Assembly: GCA_947384955.1 (NCBI GenBank)
Contig: CANDJC010000035.1
Coordinates: 1-38,096 of the forward strand
Direction of reading: 5' to 3'
Origin: an uncultured Eubacterium sp.
Lineage (GTDB): Bacteria > Bacillota > Clostridia > Lachnospirales > Lachnospiraceae
Length of the DNA stretch: 38,096 nucleotides
Shown here: in pieces, positions 22,531 to 31,996 of the stretch
How positions within the stretch are numbered: position 1 is the first letter of the stretch
How the letters are laid out: every line of letters starts with the position of its first letter
The notes under the pieces: generated by a model
Databases searched by the model: none
What the model saw: the letters and a program-made list of their open reading frames with translations, nothing else
Told to the model about the DNA's origin: nothing
Made by a program: the position numbers and the translations under genes

Positions 22531-24117
22531 ATGGGTATTTATGTAAATCCTAAAAATCTGTTATTTCAGGAAGCTTTGCGTTCCTTAATCTATGTAGATA
22601 AAAGTGAACTGATTCATTATACAAACAGCGTATTGAAAACACAGCGGAAAAATATATGCGTCAGCCGTCCGCGCCGTTTTGGAAAATCCATGGCTGCAGA
22701 TATGCTTACTGCTTATTACAGCCGCGGCTGTGATTCAAAAGAACTGTTTGCGAGCCTGAAAGTATCTCAGAAACATACAGCTATATATGAAGCAAATCTG
22801 AATCAGCACAATGTCATCCGTTTCGATGTTCAGAGATTTCTCTTTGACGAATCACATGTTTCTATTTTTATCAAAAGAATTCAGGATGTCATTATCAGAG
22901 AATTAAAATCTGAATTCGGGGAATATATTGCCGACGCAGCTGACCCATACGGTCTGCCTGGCGTTTTGGAACAGATTTATGCCCGCACAGGCAGCGGATT
23001 TGTTTTTATCATTGACGAGTGGGACTGTGTATTCAGACTGGAAAAAGAAAATACAGCCGTGCAGAAAAAATACCTTGAATTTCTCCGCGGACTTTTCAAA
23101 GGCTCAGAATATGTGGAGCTTGCCTATATGACAGGCATTCTGCCCATTAAGAAATACGGGGAGCATTCTGCATTAAATGTCTTTGATGAATACTCGGTAA
23201 CAGATCCAAAAAACCTTAGTGAATATTTTGGATTTACAGAAACTGAAGTCCGGGAACAGTGTGTAAAATTCAATGCTGATTTCTCAGAAATGCAAAAATG
23301 GTATGACGGCTATCAGCTGGGAGATTTTCATATTTATAATCCAAAGTCTGTTTCTGATGCTCTTACATGGAAAAATTTTAAAAGCTACTGGACCGGCACA
23401 GAGACATATGAAGCGCTAAAAGTTTATATAGAAAGAAATTTTAACGGGCTGAAAGAAGCTGTTATTGAAATGCTCGGAGGCGGTCAGTGCAGAATTGATA
23501 CGGCTGCATTTCAGAATGATATGGTTACATTCCATACCAAAGATGATGTGCTGACTTTGCTTGTGCATCTTGGATATCTGACTTATTCGGAACAGGACAG
23601 CCTTGTTTTTATCCCAAATCAGGAAATCTCACAGGAATTCAGGCGGGCTGTAAGAACTGGAAACTGGGGAAATCTTATGGAAGCGCTGAATCGTTCAGAA
23701 GAACTTCTAAAACATACATGGGAAATGGATGCAGATGCTGTTGCCAGGGGAATCGCAGACGTCCGCAAAGATGTATCTTCAATTATCCAGTATAACAGTG
23801 AAAATTCAATAGCCTGTGCTCTTTACACAGCATATGCCAGTGCCCAGGCATATTATATGAAACCGCTTCGGGAACTGCCTGGCGGAAGAGGATTTGCTGA
23901 TATTGTTTATCTTCCCCTCAGAAACAGCGACAGACCCGCACTTTTAATTGAACTAAAATGGAATAAATCTGCACAGGGAGCAGTCAGCCAGATTAAAAAT
24001 AAGAACTATGCTGACTGGATTGTAAATTATACAGGAGATATACTTCTTGTTGGAATCAATTATGACAAAAAGAAAGATACCCACGAATGCATCATTGAAA
24101 AATATAGAAAAGAATAA
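22531..24117 (+). CDS. AAA-ATPase-like protein with DUF1703 nuclease-type domain
   Basis: A 528-residue protein. The N-terminal AAA_ATPase-like domain has NPKNLLFQEALRSLIYVDKS, a Walker A-like SRPRRFGKSMAADML and a Walker B FVFIIDEWDCVF. The C-terminal part resembles DUF1703, a PD-(D/E)xK-like fold, with GGRGFADIVYLPLRN and ALLIELKWNKSA (D and ExK positions). Such proteins are abundant and multi-copy in gut Firmicutes and Bacteroidetes; their function is unknown. AAAGGATG lies upstream of the ATG. Stand-alone gene. Confidence 0.9.
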   Translation: MGIYVNPKNLLFQEALRSLIYVDKSELIHYTNSVLKTQRKNICVSRPRRFGKSMAADMLTAYYSRGCDSKELFASLKVSQKHTAIYEANLNQHNVIRFDVQRFLFDESHVSIFIKRIQDVIIRELKSEFGEYIADAADPYGLPGVLEQIYARTGSGFVFIIDEWDCVFRLEKENTAVQKKYLEFLRGLFKGSEYVELAYMTGILPIKKYGEHSALNVFDEYSVTDPKNLSEYFGFTETEVREQCVKFNADFSEMQKWYDGYQLGDFHIYNPKSVSDALTWKNFKSYWTGTETYEALKVYIERNFNGLKEAVIEMLGGGQCRIDTAAFQNDMVTFHTKDDVLTLLVHLGYLTYSEQDSLVFIPNQEISQEFRRAVRTGNWGNLMEALNRSEELLKHTWEMDADAVARGIADVRKDVSSIIQYNSENSIACALYTAYASAQAYYMKPLRELPGGRGFADIVYLPLRNSDRPALLIELKWNKSAQGAVSQIKNKNYADWIVNYTGDILLVGINYDKKKDTHECIIEKYRKE

Positions 24118-24157
24118 TTCCTGCCATCACGGATATGCGTCTGTCCGGCAGTATAAC

Positions 24158-24236
24158 ATACTTTTCTTCTGCTGTTTATTTTGAAACTGTCAGATGTTTT
24201 ATCCGTATCAGATATAAACAGCAGAAAGAAAAGTAT
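24158..24236. repeat. 22-bp inverted repeat after the ATPase gene
   Basis: ATACTTTTCTTCTGCTGTTT (from 24158) is repeated inverted at 24214-24236 with a single-base insertion. The loop is about 34 bases. It could be a terminator-like stem or a small mobile remnant. No other gene is seen between 24118 and 24373. Confidence 0.65.
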
Positions 24237-24373
24237 ATTTCTTATCAGCAGATACGCCTGCTATTCTTTCTGCGGACTGCACAGCGCCTGCATTCACTGA
24301 CTGGCAAATCACAAAACTTCCGTCTTCACCCGCCCTGAATTAGAAAGCATCCGTGCCTTTGCCTTCCAGAACA

Positions 24374-25804
24374 TCAGAGTACATCTGCCTTCACTTTCTT
24401 TGAATAAGCCCCATACAGCCTTTCTCCGTTACTTCCCAGTTCATACGCCCGGACTCTGACATAATATGTTTTCCCGCTTTTGAGGCCTGTAATCACGCTG
24501 GAAGTATTTTCGGATTCCTGTTTCGCAGCTTGCAGCATCGCTCCGTTTATGGCATACTGCACCGAATAGCCGTCGCATTCTCCAGCCGGAGTCACGCTGA
24601 CGGAAAGTGCGCCTTTTTCTGTACTGGCCAGCACAATTTCTTCCGGCACACAGCCTGGCGCCAGCACATTTGCTGCTGTATCCGGCATATTTGCCGCATC
24701 TGCATCAAAAGCTGCCGCAGCGGCCGGAACGATATTTTCCCATTCAGGAGACATAACATGCTCTTGTTTTTCTGTATCAGCTGCTAAGAGCTGTTCATCT
24801 GTTACATTTAAAAATGTATCGTCGCCTCTGGCATCATCCCAGGTACAGTCTGCATTATACCAGGTATTTCCCATGCGCACTTTATTCCATGCGTGGCTGT
24901 CGCTTGTAACTGTGATACAGGGAATACCGGCGCGGCTGCACAGCAGTGTAAACAGCTGGGCATATCCGGCACAGACTGTCGACTGGCTGAATAATACCGC
25001 GCTGATGCAGCTCTGGCTCATTTCCGGGTCATTTGGATCTTCTGCCTGTGTGCTGTAATTATAATCTGTCTGCTCGCAGACCAGCTGATGAATCAGACGC
25101 TCTTTCTCTGTTACGGTTTCCGCCGCAAGAATCTGTTCATCCCAGGCTTTGAGTTTTTCGGCAAACAGGCGGGTATATTCCGCCCTGGCCGTTCCGTCTG
25201 CAAATATTTCGTATAAACCGACGCTCATCATATTTGAATTTTCAGAATACACCACTGAATTTCTCATAAAATAATACTGCGGGTTTTCATACATAAAACA
25301 ATAGAACACTTTTTTCATCTGCTCTGAGGTAAGTCCCTCATAAGATATCAGCGGCAGAATGTACGCTGTAACATTTTCCCCGTCCCGCACGGCCTGCGTC
25401 TGCAGAAAGTTATCTGTTCCTGTCAGATACATGTCGGCCTGTTTTTTCAGGTTCAGGTATAGTTTTTTCTCAGCGGTATTTAGCAGGCTGAAATAATAAT
25501 CGCCTCCGCTTTTCGCCCATTCGCTTTCCGCCAGGTTATAGCTGTCAGCGGATGTTTCCTGCAGATTTTTCAGCGACAGGGCGCCTTTGTTTTCTAACTC
25601 GTCCGTCTGAAGAAATTCTGTCTGCATTTCAGTTACCGGCATCTGGTCAGAACTGTAATTCTTCTCACGGTCTGGCTGAATGTCTTTATCTGCATCTAAA
25701 TTCTGCTGCGGCGTTTCTGCCAGTGCCTGTACCGGAACGCACAGAACACCTCCCGCCAGCATTAATGCTGCCATGCCGCCGGCAATCAGTTTTTTTGCAT
25801 TCAT
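24374..25804 (-). CDS. Secreted transglutaminase-like protein with fibronectin domain
   Basis: A 476-residue exported protein. The signal peptide is about 1-30 (GGMAALMLAGGVLCVPVQAL). The transglutaminase-like core has the Cys in VCAGYAQLFTLLCSRAG, the His in SDSHAWNKVRMG and the Asp in WYNADCTWDDARGDD, a complete triad. A Pro/Ala linker leads to a C-terminal fibronectin type III domain (SVTPAGECDGYSVQYAINGA, YYVRVRAYELGSNGERLYGA). Family members are thought to be cysteine peptidases or cross-linking enzymes at the cell surface. It follows murI after 65 bases. Confidence 0.88.
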   Translation of the reverse strand: MNAKKLIAGGMAALMLAGGVLCVPVQALAETPQQNLDADKDIQPDREKNYSSDQMPVTEMQTEFLQTDELENKGALSLKNLQETSADSYNLAESEWAKSGGDYYFSLLNTAEKKLYLNLKKQADMYLTGTDNFLQTQAVRDGENVTAYILPLISYEGLTSEQMKKVFYCFMYENPQYYFMRNSVVYSENSNMMSVGLYEIFADGTARAEYTRLFAEKLKAWDEQILAAETVTEKERLIHQLVCEQTDYNYSTQAEDPNDPEMSQSCISAVLFSQSTVCAGYAQLFTLLCSRAGIPCITVTSDSHAWNKVRMGNTWYNADCTWDDARGDDTFLNVTDEQLLAADTEKQEHVMSPEWENIVPAAAAAFDADAANMPDTAANVLAPGCVPEEIVLASTEKGALSVSVTPAGECDGYSVQYAINGAMLQAAKQESENTSSVITGLKSGKTYYVRVRAYELGSNGERLYGAYSKKVKADVL

Positions 25805-25869
25805 TTTATTATCCCTTTCTCGTATTCTTTGAAAGCAAAGCTGCTTCCCTAAATAATACGAAAAAGAGT

Positions 25870-26667
25870 CTATTTTTTTTGGAATAAGTTCCAGCTTAAT
25901 TCAATTTCTTCCTCTTTTGCCAGACTGTTCTCAAACGTAACCGTTCCGCGCTCCCTGCGGGATGTCCGAAGCCCGGCCTTTGTCAGACGCCTGCACATTT
26001 CCCTGGCGGTTCCGTTTCCCCCGTCAAAAATACGGACCCGCTCTCCCGCAAGCTCCTCAATCATCCTGCGCACGAACGGATAATGCGTACAGCCAAGTAC
26101 AATGGAATCTATTTCCCTTAAATACGGCGAAAGCAGTTCTTCCAAAAACTGCTTTAAATCTTCTCCGTCCGTATTTCCGGTTTCTACAAATTCCATCAGT
26201 CCCGGGCATGGAAGGCCGATAATGTCCGCCTTCTGCTCATAACGCATCATCAGCGTTTTATATTTTTCTAACTGAATGGTCATCGGCGTAGCCATTACCA
26301 GCACCGTCGGATGCCCTGGCTGCAGAGCCGCCGGCTTTAACGCCGGTTCGATGCCGACCAGCGGTATATCCGGATACATATTCCGAAGAACGCGCACGGC
26401 AGCGGCAGTCGCTGTATTGCATGCGACTACAATGCCTTTTGCGCCCTGCCTGAGCAAAAATTCTACATTTGCAATTGTCAGCCTGCGGATTTCTTCCAGC
26501 GGCTTTGTGCCGTACGGGGCATTGATGGAATCGCCAAAATAAATATAATTCTCTTCCGGCATCACTTTGCACAATTCCCTTAAAACACTGATTCCGCCGA
26601 CTCCGGAATCGAATACGCCGACTGGCTGATTCCTGTCCAAAGCCAGATTTTGTCTTATCTCTTCCAT
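25870..26667 (-). CDS. murI: Glutamate racemase
   Basis: A 265-residue enzyme that supplies D-glutamate for peptidoglycan. The first catalytic Cys is in VACNTATAAAVRVL, the second in VLGCTHYPFVRRMI. The N-terminal VGVFDSGVGGISVLRE and YFGDSINAPYG are diagnostic. Full length, normal. AGGGGATAAGC precedes the ATG. It is 27 bases after the GH25 gene, inside a cell-wall cluster. Confidence 0.96.
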   Translation of the reverse strand: MEEIRQNLALDRNQPVGVFDSGVGGISVLRELCKVMPEENYIYFGDSINAPYGTKPLEEIRRLTIANVEFLLRQGAKGIVVACNTATAAAVRVLRNMYPDIPLVGIEPALKPAALQPGHPTVLVMATPMTIQLEKYKTLMMRYEQKADIIGLPCPGLMEFVETGNTDGEDLKQFLEELLSPYLREIDSIVLGCTHYPFVRRMIEELAGERVRIFDGGNGTAREMCRRLTKAGLRTSRRERGTVTFENSLAKEEEIELSWNLFQKK

Positions 26668-26694
26668 TGCTTATCCCCTGGAATTTATAAACTG

Positions 26695-29484
26695 CTATTC
26701 ATATTCTGCATTGACGTCCACCGCCGACAGCTCGCCTGCTTCATTTGTAATTCCGTCTACATGAAAATCAGAGCCGCTGTACTGCCCGCTGTTATACTGC
26801 CAGTATTTTACATTTCCAGTACCAGTATAACCAGTTCCAAGCGCCACATTCCGGTAGCGCGCAATCCATAAATCAATGCCGTCCAGTTTTGTCTTATCCA
26901 GATTTGAATTTAAAAATGTCAGATAGCTGTACAGTACAAAATCATATCCCGCATCTTCAATAACCTGTTTAAATGCCTGTATCATCTGATGCAGCTTTTC
27001 TTTCGTCATGGTTTTGGATTTATGTATGGCATCTTCCATATCAAAAGCAACCGGATATTCCAGTTTTCTTCCATTTAATATTTCCAGTACAATGCGCGCC
27101 TCTTCCTGCGCTTCTTCTGCCGTAGCTGCGCGGCTGTAACAGTATACACCTAACGGCATTCCGACAGATGACGCATTCATGTATTTGGTTTCGAATGTAT
27201 AATCTTCCTGATAGTGATTGCTGATGCGCAGAAACGCAAAATCAATGCCGGAATTTTTCACACGGCACCAGTCCACGTCTTCCTGCCATCTGGATACATC
27301 GATTCCGTTGCGAATCCCCGGTGTCACGGATACCGAAGCAGTGGCTTTCTTTCCGCCGACTGTCACCGTTACATTTGCCGTGCCGTAAGATTTGCCCGTT
27401 ACCAGACCTTCGCTGTTTACTTCTGCAATCTCCGGCTTATCTGATGTCCATTCTGCCTCTTCTTCCTCATATTCTGAAAATGCTGTAAATGCAAGCGGTT
27501 TGGAAACGCCCACACATAATTTCAGCGTACGGGTATTCAGCGAAACGCCGCCTGTCTGATAGCTTACCGGCTTGCACTGGATTCCTTCGCCGCCTGCTCC
27601 TGACGCCGATACTTTATAATAATAAGTCCGCCCGTCTGCGCATCCGGTATTCGTATATGTATTTTCTTCCAGCCCTTCTGCAATGCGGGTATACGTTCCT
27701 TTCGCAGACACGGAACGGTATAAATTGTAGCTTTGTGCCCCCGGCGATTCATTCCAGCTTATCTCAAGCACATCTGTATCTGTCTGTCTGACCGTAAGCC
27801 CGATGGGTGCACTCGGCGTCAGATTTCCTTCCATGATATCGCTTGCCTGGCTGAGCCCCTTATAAGAGCCATTCGTATAAAGCGCTTTTATCCGGTAATA
27901 ATAAGTCCCGCCCGGCGCCACTGCACGGTCCTCATAGCCCACAAATGTGCCGCTCGGCCTGTCTGTAATTTTCTTAAATCCGCTGTCCGGCTCCGTGCTT
28001 CTGTAAATCCGGTATCCGGACGCGCCTTCCTGCTGCTCCCATTCCAGTGAAAGACTGCGGTTTGCAATATTCACATTCACCGACACCATAACCGGCGCCT
28101 CCGCCTTCGTCTGAACGGATACTGCTTCAGACAGTTCCCCGGCTGTAACGGTACCTTCCGCATCTTTTGTATAAGAACATATTTTATAAAAAAACGCTTT
28201 CCCCGGCACAATTTTTGCGTCTGTATAAGACAGCGTCTGGTTATTGGTAATCGTTTTGATTTTCCTGTAATTGCCTGCTTCCTTCACACTCCGGTAAATA
28301 TAATATCCGGCTGCCGCATCGTCTTTCTGCCACGTTAGTTTCGCTGAGCTGTATCCTTCCGGTTCACAGCTTTCAAACTGCATCCCCGGCGCCGGCTGCG
28401 GCTCTTCGGGAGAAACCTCTGCCGCGTCAGATAATTTCGCTTTTACCGTCTGCCCGTCCACATCACGGACTGCGCATACGCTGTACATGTAATTTTCTCC
28501 GGCAGAAGCTGTTTCATCCTCATAAGCCGCCTCTTCTGTCTGTGCAATTAATTCATACGATTCCTGCCCGTCTGTCTTGCGGTACAGTTCATAGCCCATT
28601 GCCCCGGCTACCTTTTTCCATTCCAGCATAACCGACTGCTCCGCTGAGGTGACATTTGTAAACTTTGTCTTCTTTAAATACGGTTTTGCCGCAACGGAAG
28701 CATACTTTCCTGAATTTCCATTTTTATCCAGTGCACAGACACGCAGACGGTACTTCGTGCCAGTCATAAGATTTTTACATTTAAAAGTCAGACTGTCCGC
28801 CGCTGCTGTTCCTGCCACTGTGTAATTTTGTGCGTCTTTTGTATATTCAATCTGGTATCCCGCTGCGCCTTCCACTTCGTCCCAGCTGAGCGTTACCGCA
28901 TTATATGCTGTCTTCTCTGCTTTTACAGTCAGCGGCGCCGGCAGCGTGCTGCTTTTTTTTGCAAGAATTTTTGCTAAGTTCTCTTCCCTGCAGTCCGTCT
29001 CATTTTCTGTATCAGAAGACGGCACAGATATCTGTTCCGTCCCCTGCGTGCCGGCTGCGGCCTGATTCTGTACCGGCTGCTCTGTTTCCTGTTCAGCAGC
29101 TTCAGATGAATTCTGCCCGGGCCTCCCGGTTCCCAATGCACCATCCCCGGCTGCTGCCTTCTCCTGCTGACCTTTTTCCTGCTCAGTTCCAGCGGCCTTT
29201 TCCTGCATCGGCCATTCCTCACCCTGTACCGTGCTGTTGCTGTCCGGTACTAAGTTTCCGGTACTGCCCGCGTCCTGCAATGACTGCTCTGCTTCATCCA
29301 GTCCGCTTTTTTTCTGCTGAACCGCTTCCTCCTGCTGACGGTTTCTTTCCTGCTGACTGTTTTCTTCCTGCCGGACACCGCCGTCCTGCAGCAGCGCTGC
29401 CGCTGGAATCTGCTGTGTCATCAGCACCGCCATGCCAATACACACCGCAGACAGCCGCAGCATTTTCTTTTTCTTATATGACAT
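26695..29484 (-). CDS. Secreted GH25 lysozyme with fibronectin and Big2 domains
   Basis: A 929-residue exported muramidase. The signal peptide covers about 1-32 (LSAVCIGMAVLMTQQIPAAA). A Gln/Glu-rich low-complexity stretch (about 35-170) follows, then five fibronectin type III domains (about 180-640), a Big2 domain (about 650-725, TSDKPEIAEVNSEGLVTGKS) and the C-terminal GH25 domain. The last has NGIDVSRWQEDVDWCRVKNS, the catalytic FDMED region and LDGIDLWIARY. It would cut peptidoglycan while anchored or secreted. The ATG at 29484 (MSYKKKKMLRLS) has GGAGGG five bases upstream. The preceding cysteine-rich gene ends 14 bases upstream. Confidence 0.92.
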   Translation of the reverse strand: MSYKKKKMLRLSAVCIGMAVLMTQQIPAAALLQDGGVRQEENSQQERNRQQEEAVQQKKSGLDEAEQSLQDAGSTGNLVPDSNSTVQGEEWPMQEKAAGTEQEKGQQEKAAAGDGALGTGRPGQNSSEAAEQETEQPVQNQAAAGTQGTEQISVPSSDTENETDCREENLAKILAKKSSTLPAPLTVKAEKTAYNAVTLSWDEVEGAAGYQIEYTKDAQNYTVAGTAAADSLTFKCKNLMTGTKYRLRVCALDKNGNSGKYASVAAKPYLKKTKFTNVTSAEQSVMLEWKKVAGAMGYELYRKTDGQESYELIAQTEEAAYEDETASAGENYMYSVCAVRDVDGQTVKAKLSDAAEVSPEEPQPAPGMQFESCEPEGYSSAKLTWQKDDAAAGYYIYRSVKEAGNYRKIKTITNNQTLSYTDAKIVPGKAFFYKICSYTKDAEGTVTAGELSEAVSVQTKAEAPVMVSVNVNIANRSLSLEWEQQEGASGYRIYRSTEPDSGFKKITDRPSGTFVGYEDRAVAPGGTYYYRIKALYTNGSYKGLSQASDIMEGNLTPSAPIGLTVRQTDTDVLEISWNESPGAQSYNLYRSVSAKGTYTRIAEGLEENTYTNTGCADGRTYYYKVSASGAGGEGIQCKPVSYQTGGVSLNTRTLKLCVGVSKPLAFTAFSEYEEEEAEWTSDKPEIAEVNSEGLVTGKSYGTANVTVTVGGKKATASVSVTPGIRNGIDVSRWQEDVDWCRVKNSGIDFAFLRISNHYQEDYTFETKYMNASSVGMPLGVYCYSRAATAEEAQEEARIVLEILNGRKLEYPVAFDMEDAIHKSKTMTKEKLHQMIQAFKQVIEDAGYDFVLYSYLTFLNSNLDKTKLDGIDLWIARYRNVALGTGYTGTGNVKYWQYNSGQYSGSDFHVDGITNEAGELSAVDVNAEYE

Positions 29485-29498
29485 TACTCCCTCCATTC

Positions 29499-29744
29499 TC
29501 AGTCTTTCTGACACACGGTCACACGTTTTATATTACAGTCCTGGATTCTGCCATGGCTGCAGTCAACCATGCCTTTTAAATAGCAAAATCCCTGTTCTTT
29601 CTTTTTTTCTGTTTTATTCTTTTTATTTGATTTGGATTTTTCGTTTTCCAGCGGACAGACAGCCGTCCTTTTATTATTGCAGTCCTGGATTGTCCCAGAC
29701 TCGCATTCCACAATCCCTTTTAAGTAACAAAACCTATTCTGCAC
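29499..29744 (-). CDS. 81-residue protein with two C-x7-C-x7-C-x7-C repeats
   Basis: An unrecognised small protein. It contains two copies of a 27-residue unit, FCYLKGIVECESGTIQDCNN plus KRTAVC and FCYLKGMVDCSHGRIQDCNI plus KRVTVC. In each the four cysteines are spaced exactly eight residues apart. A Lys/Asn/Glu-rich linker joins them. There is no signal peptide. Regular spacing suggests a beta-ladder with stacked cysteines, a metal site or disulfides. The GTG start has AAGGTGA upstream. It lies between degV and the GH25 gene with gaps of 35 and 14 bases, so it is probably co-transcribed. Confidence 0.72.
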   Translation of the reverse strand: MQNRFCYLKGIVECESGTIQDCNNKRTAVCPLENEKSKSNKKNKTEKKKEQGFCYLKGMVDCSHGRIQDCNIKRVTVCQKD

Positions 29745-29779
29745 ACCCCGTCACCTTCTCTTTCGCCCATATTTCCCAT

Positions 29780-30646
29780 TCACGCCCTGTCCATTTTCCG
29801 AATCAGAGCCAGCCCGTATGTTCCATAGCCAAGGTGCGTGGCAATGCTCAGCGGAATCGATGACATACTGCAGAAAACGCCAAAATAATCTTCAAAACTA
29901 TTCTTTAATTTTCCCGCTTCCTCAGCCGTCATGCTGGCAGCGGAAGCTAAATGAAATTCTTCAATCCCTTTTGCGTGAAAACGTTCTGTAATATCCTTTT
30001 GCAGCGCCTGCATCATCTTTTTGCGGACCGCTTTATCTCCCCGTACTTTCTCAGCCACTTCGATTTTTTCTCCCTGCAGATAAAGCAGAGGCTTGATATT
30101 TAACACATTTCCAATCATTGCAGAACCGGCTGAAATCCGTCCGCCCTGCTTTAAATATTTCAGATTATCTACCGTCAGATAAATAATACACTCATTCTTA
30201 ACATACTGCAGTCTGTTCCTGATTTCCAGTGCCGACAGCCCCTTCAGAGCCATTCTCCTTGCCTCCAGCACGGCGTATTTCTGCGTAACGGAAACACGGC
30301 CCAGGTCCGCAACGGTCACTCTGCCCTCATACTGCTGCGCCAGCGCCATTGCCGTATCACAGGAACTGCTCAGTCCGCTTGACATCGGAATATACAAAAG
30401 CTCTTCATACTGCTCTAAGACCTGCTCCCACAGCTGCGTGACATCGCCGGGATTCGGCTGCGAAGTATAAATGACACTGCCTCCCTTTTGTTTCCTAAAA
30501 AATTCATCATGTGTAATGGTCTGCCCTTCCAGATAAAGCTCGTCATCTATGTAAAACGGCATTGGCAGCACAAAAACACCGTATTTTCCAGCCTTTTCCT
30601 GTGATATACCGGAATTGCTGTCAGTTACAACTGCTGTCTTTTCCAT
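29780..30646 (-). CDS. DegV family fatty-acid-binding protein
   Basis: A 288-residue DegV protein. The N-terminal lobe has TAVVTDSNSGISQEKAGKYG and PMPFYIDDELY; then YTSQPNPGDV, YIPMSSGLSSS and the C-terminal lobe with NLKYLKQGGRISAGSAMIGN and LNIKPLLYL. DegV proteins bind fatty acids; some act as FakB partners of the fatty acid kinase, but which type this is cannot be said. First gene of the leftward envelope cluster. AAAGGAG precedes the ATG and a promoter lies about 40 bases further up. Confidence 0.93.
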   Translation of the reverse strand: MEKTAVVTDSNSGISQEKAGKYGVFVLPMPFYIDDELYLEGQTITHDEFFRKQKGGSVIYTSQPNPGDVTQLWEQVLEQYEELLYIPMSSGLSSSCDTAMALAQQYEGRVTVADLGRVSVTQKYAVLEARRMALKGLSALEIRNRLQYVKNECIIYLTVDNLKYLKQGGRISAGSAMIGNVLNIKPLLYLQGEKIEVAEKVRGDKAVRKKMMQALQKDITERFHAKGIEEFHLASAASMTAEEAGKLKNSFEDYFGVFCSMSSIPLSIATHLGYGTYGLALIRKMDRA

Positions 30647-30684
30647 AACAGTTCATGCTCCTTTTATCTATGATTTCTATTCCT

Positions 30685-30713
30685 ATTATTACAAATTTTC
30701 CGGTATACCGCAA
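30685..30713 (-). promoter_or_regulatory. Promoter of the degV-lysozyme-murI cluster
   Basis: Minus strand TTGCGG (30713-30708), 17 bases, AATAAT (30690-30685). Moderate match; a TAATAA with 16-base spacing overlaps it. Confidence 0.5.
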
Positions 30714-30729
30714 GCAGTTTTAGAAAGAA

Positions 30730-31068
30730 TCATGAGGAAATATATGGGCTGTTTCCGCAAAACTTTGCTATTTCCCTGATTAATTCAAGCGGAACATTAT
30801 CATATGGAAACTGAATTGCGCCTTTACTGTATTTAAAGCCGCGTTCTTTCAGCACTGGAGCAAAATGCTCTACTGCTTCCGGCCCCGGATACAGTCCTAA
30901 ATGCTTTTTCTGCGCCGCAAAATGAATCAAATTGTGTCCTTTCCAAAACGTCGGCATCTGCCAGCTTATCCGCTCCTGCGCATCAGGCAGTGCTTTGCGT
31001 ATCACATCACGTACCTGATGAAGAACAGGCTGAACTGAACTGTCCTGATTTAAAATATACTCATCCAT
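30730..31068 (-). CDS. DUF1801 (YdhG-like) small protein
   Basis: A 112-residue protein of the DUF1801/YdhG family. It starts MDEYILNQDSSVQPVLHQVR and contains ISWQMPTFWKGHNLIHFAAQ, KKHLGLYPGPEAVEHFAPVL and GAIQFPYDNVPLELI, the family signature. The fold is related to frataxin/CyaY-like proteins; its role is unknown. The ATG at 31068 has GGAGGAG upstream. It precedes the hairpin repeat pair C/D. Confidence 0.88.
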   Translation of the reverse strand: MDEYILNQDSSVQPVLHQVRDVIRKALPDAQERISWQMPTFWKGHNLIHFAAQKKHLGLYPGPEAVEHFAPVLKERGFKYSKGAIQFPYDNVPLELIREIAKFCGNSPYISS

Positions 31069-31232
31069 TATTCTCCTCCATCCAGCTACAGGCATTTTTG
31101 CATTGTGCAGCCTGGTGCTGGGGATATTTTAGCATTATGTACTGCGGATTTCAAGACAGCAGACTTCGGGAGTGCTGTATTGGGTGTGCGGGGTATGGGG
31201 GACTGATAGTTGTACGGTGTTTCTTTCGGGAC

Positions 31233-31513
31233 GCTGGACGGAGAAAATGTTTCCTTCGGATGTTCCGCTTCCAAAAAGCAGGAAGTTCTAAGTTTTCTGC
31301 GGAGGGGCTTGTGAAAACGGACGGACCGGCGCCTGATGCCCTGGCGTTTTTGGCTGCGGAAAGCTGTGGCACTGGCAGGCGCCTTTTGGGGACTTCAAGG
31401 TTTTATAAGACGGCAGGCAGTGTGTCCCCAAATCCTGGGTAATGAGCAGAAAACTAAGAACTTCCAGCTTTTTTCCAGAGTCACATCCGAAGGAAACACT
31501 TTCTCCGCCCAGC
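31233..31513 (+). repeat. Hairpin repeat copy C (281 bp)
   Basis: Same family as copy A. Outer arms 31233-31262 and 31484-31513 match at 28 of 30 positions with a private sequence (core AAAATGTTTCCTTCGG). The inner stem reads AGTTTTCTGC with GCAGAAAACT, where the other copies have AACTTTCTGC with GCAGAAAGTT, so two base pairs have changed together. Confidence 0.88.
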
Positions 31514-31996
31514 TGGTTATGACTGAATTTCAGTTTGATAATTTTGCTATACACGAGAAAATTCAAAATAATTTTTGAAAAAATATTTTTATCGTTTTTT
31601 TCAAATCTGCTCATTCATAGCTGTATAAATATATATGTTTAGTATTCATGAACCTGTATATTGGCATATAAACATCCGTTTACAGCTTTTCTGATTTCGA
31701 TATATTTTTATAATAATCAATACTATATCTTGTATATATTCGCCTTTTCTAATCTGTATCTTGTATCAAATCAAAAACTTGTAAACTGGCGGTATATAAA
31801 CTGACATACCATAAAATAACTGCCTTACATTAAATTCGAATAATATAAGTTTAGTGAAAACCAACTGAATTAATCTTAAACAAAATTTACTACCAGGCTT
31901 TCTTATATTTCTGCACTTAATGTTTTACGTATTGACAGTTTAAAAATAAATTAACACCGAACTGCCATTTTTAAAACGTAAATTCAGCCAAAACCA
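31514..31996. other. AT-rich spacer between hairpin repeats C and D
   Basis: 483 bases with no gene. It shares with the other spacer the unit ending TCAAAAACTTGTAAACTG (31751-31789) and, in inverted orientation, the block at 31675-31737. CAGTTTACA-type words recur. Confidence 0.75.

Noticed and set aside
28905-29579. 224-residue plus-strand frame opposite the GH25 gene
   Set aside because: It is the complement of a Gln/Glu-rich low-complexity part of a clear secreted lysozyme.
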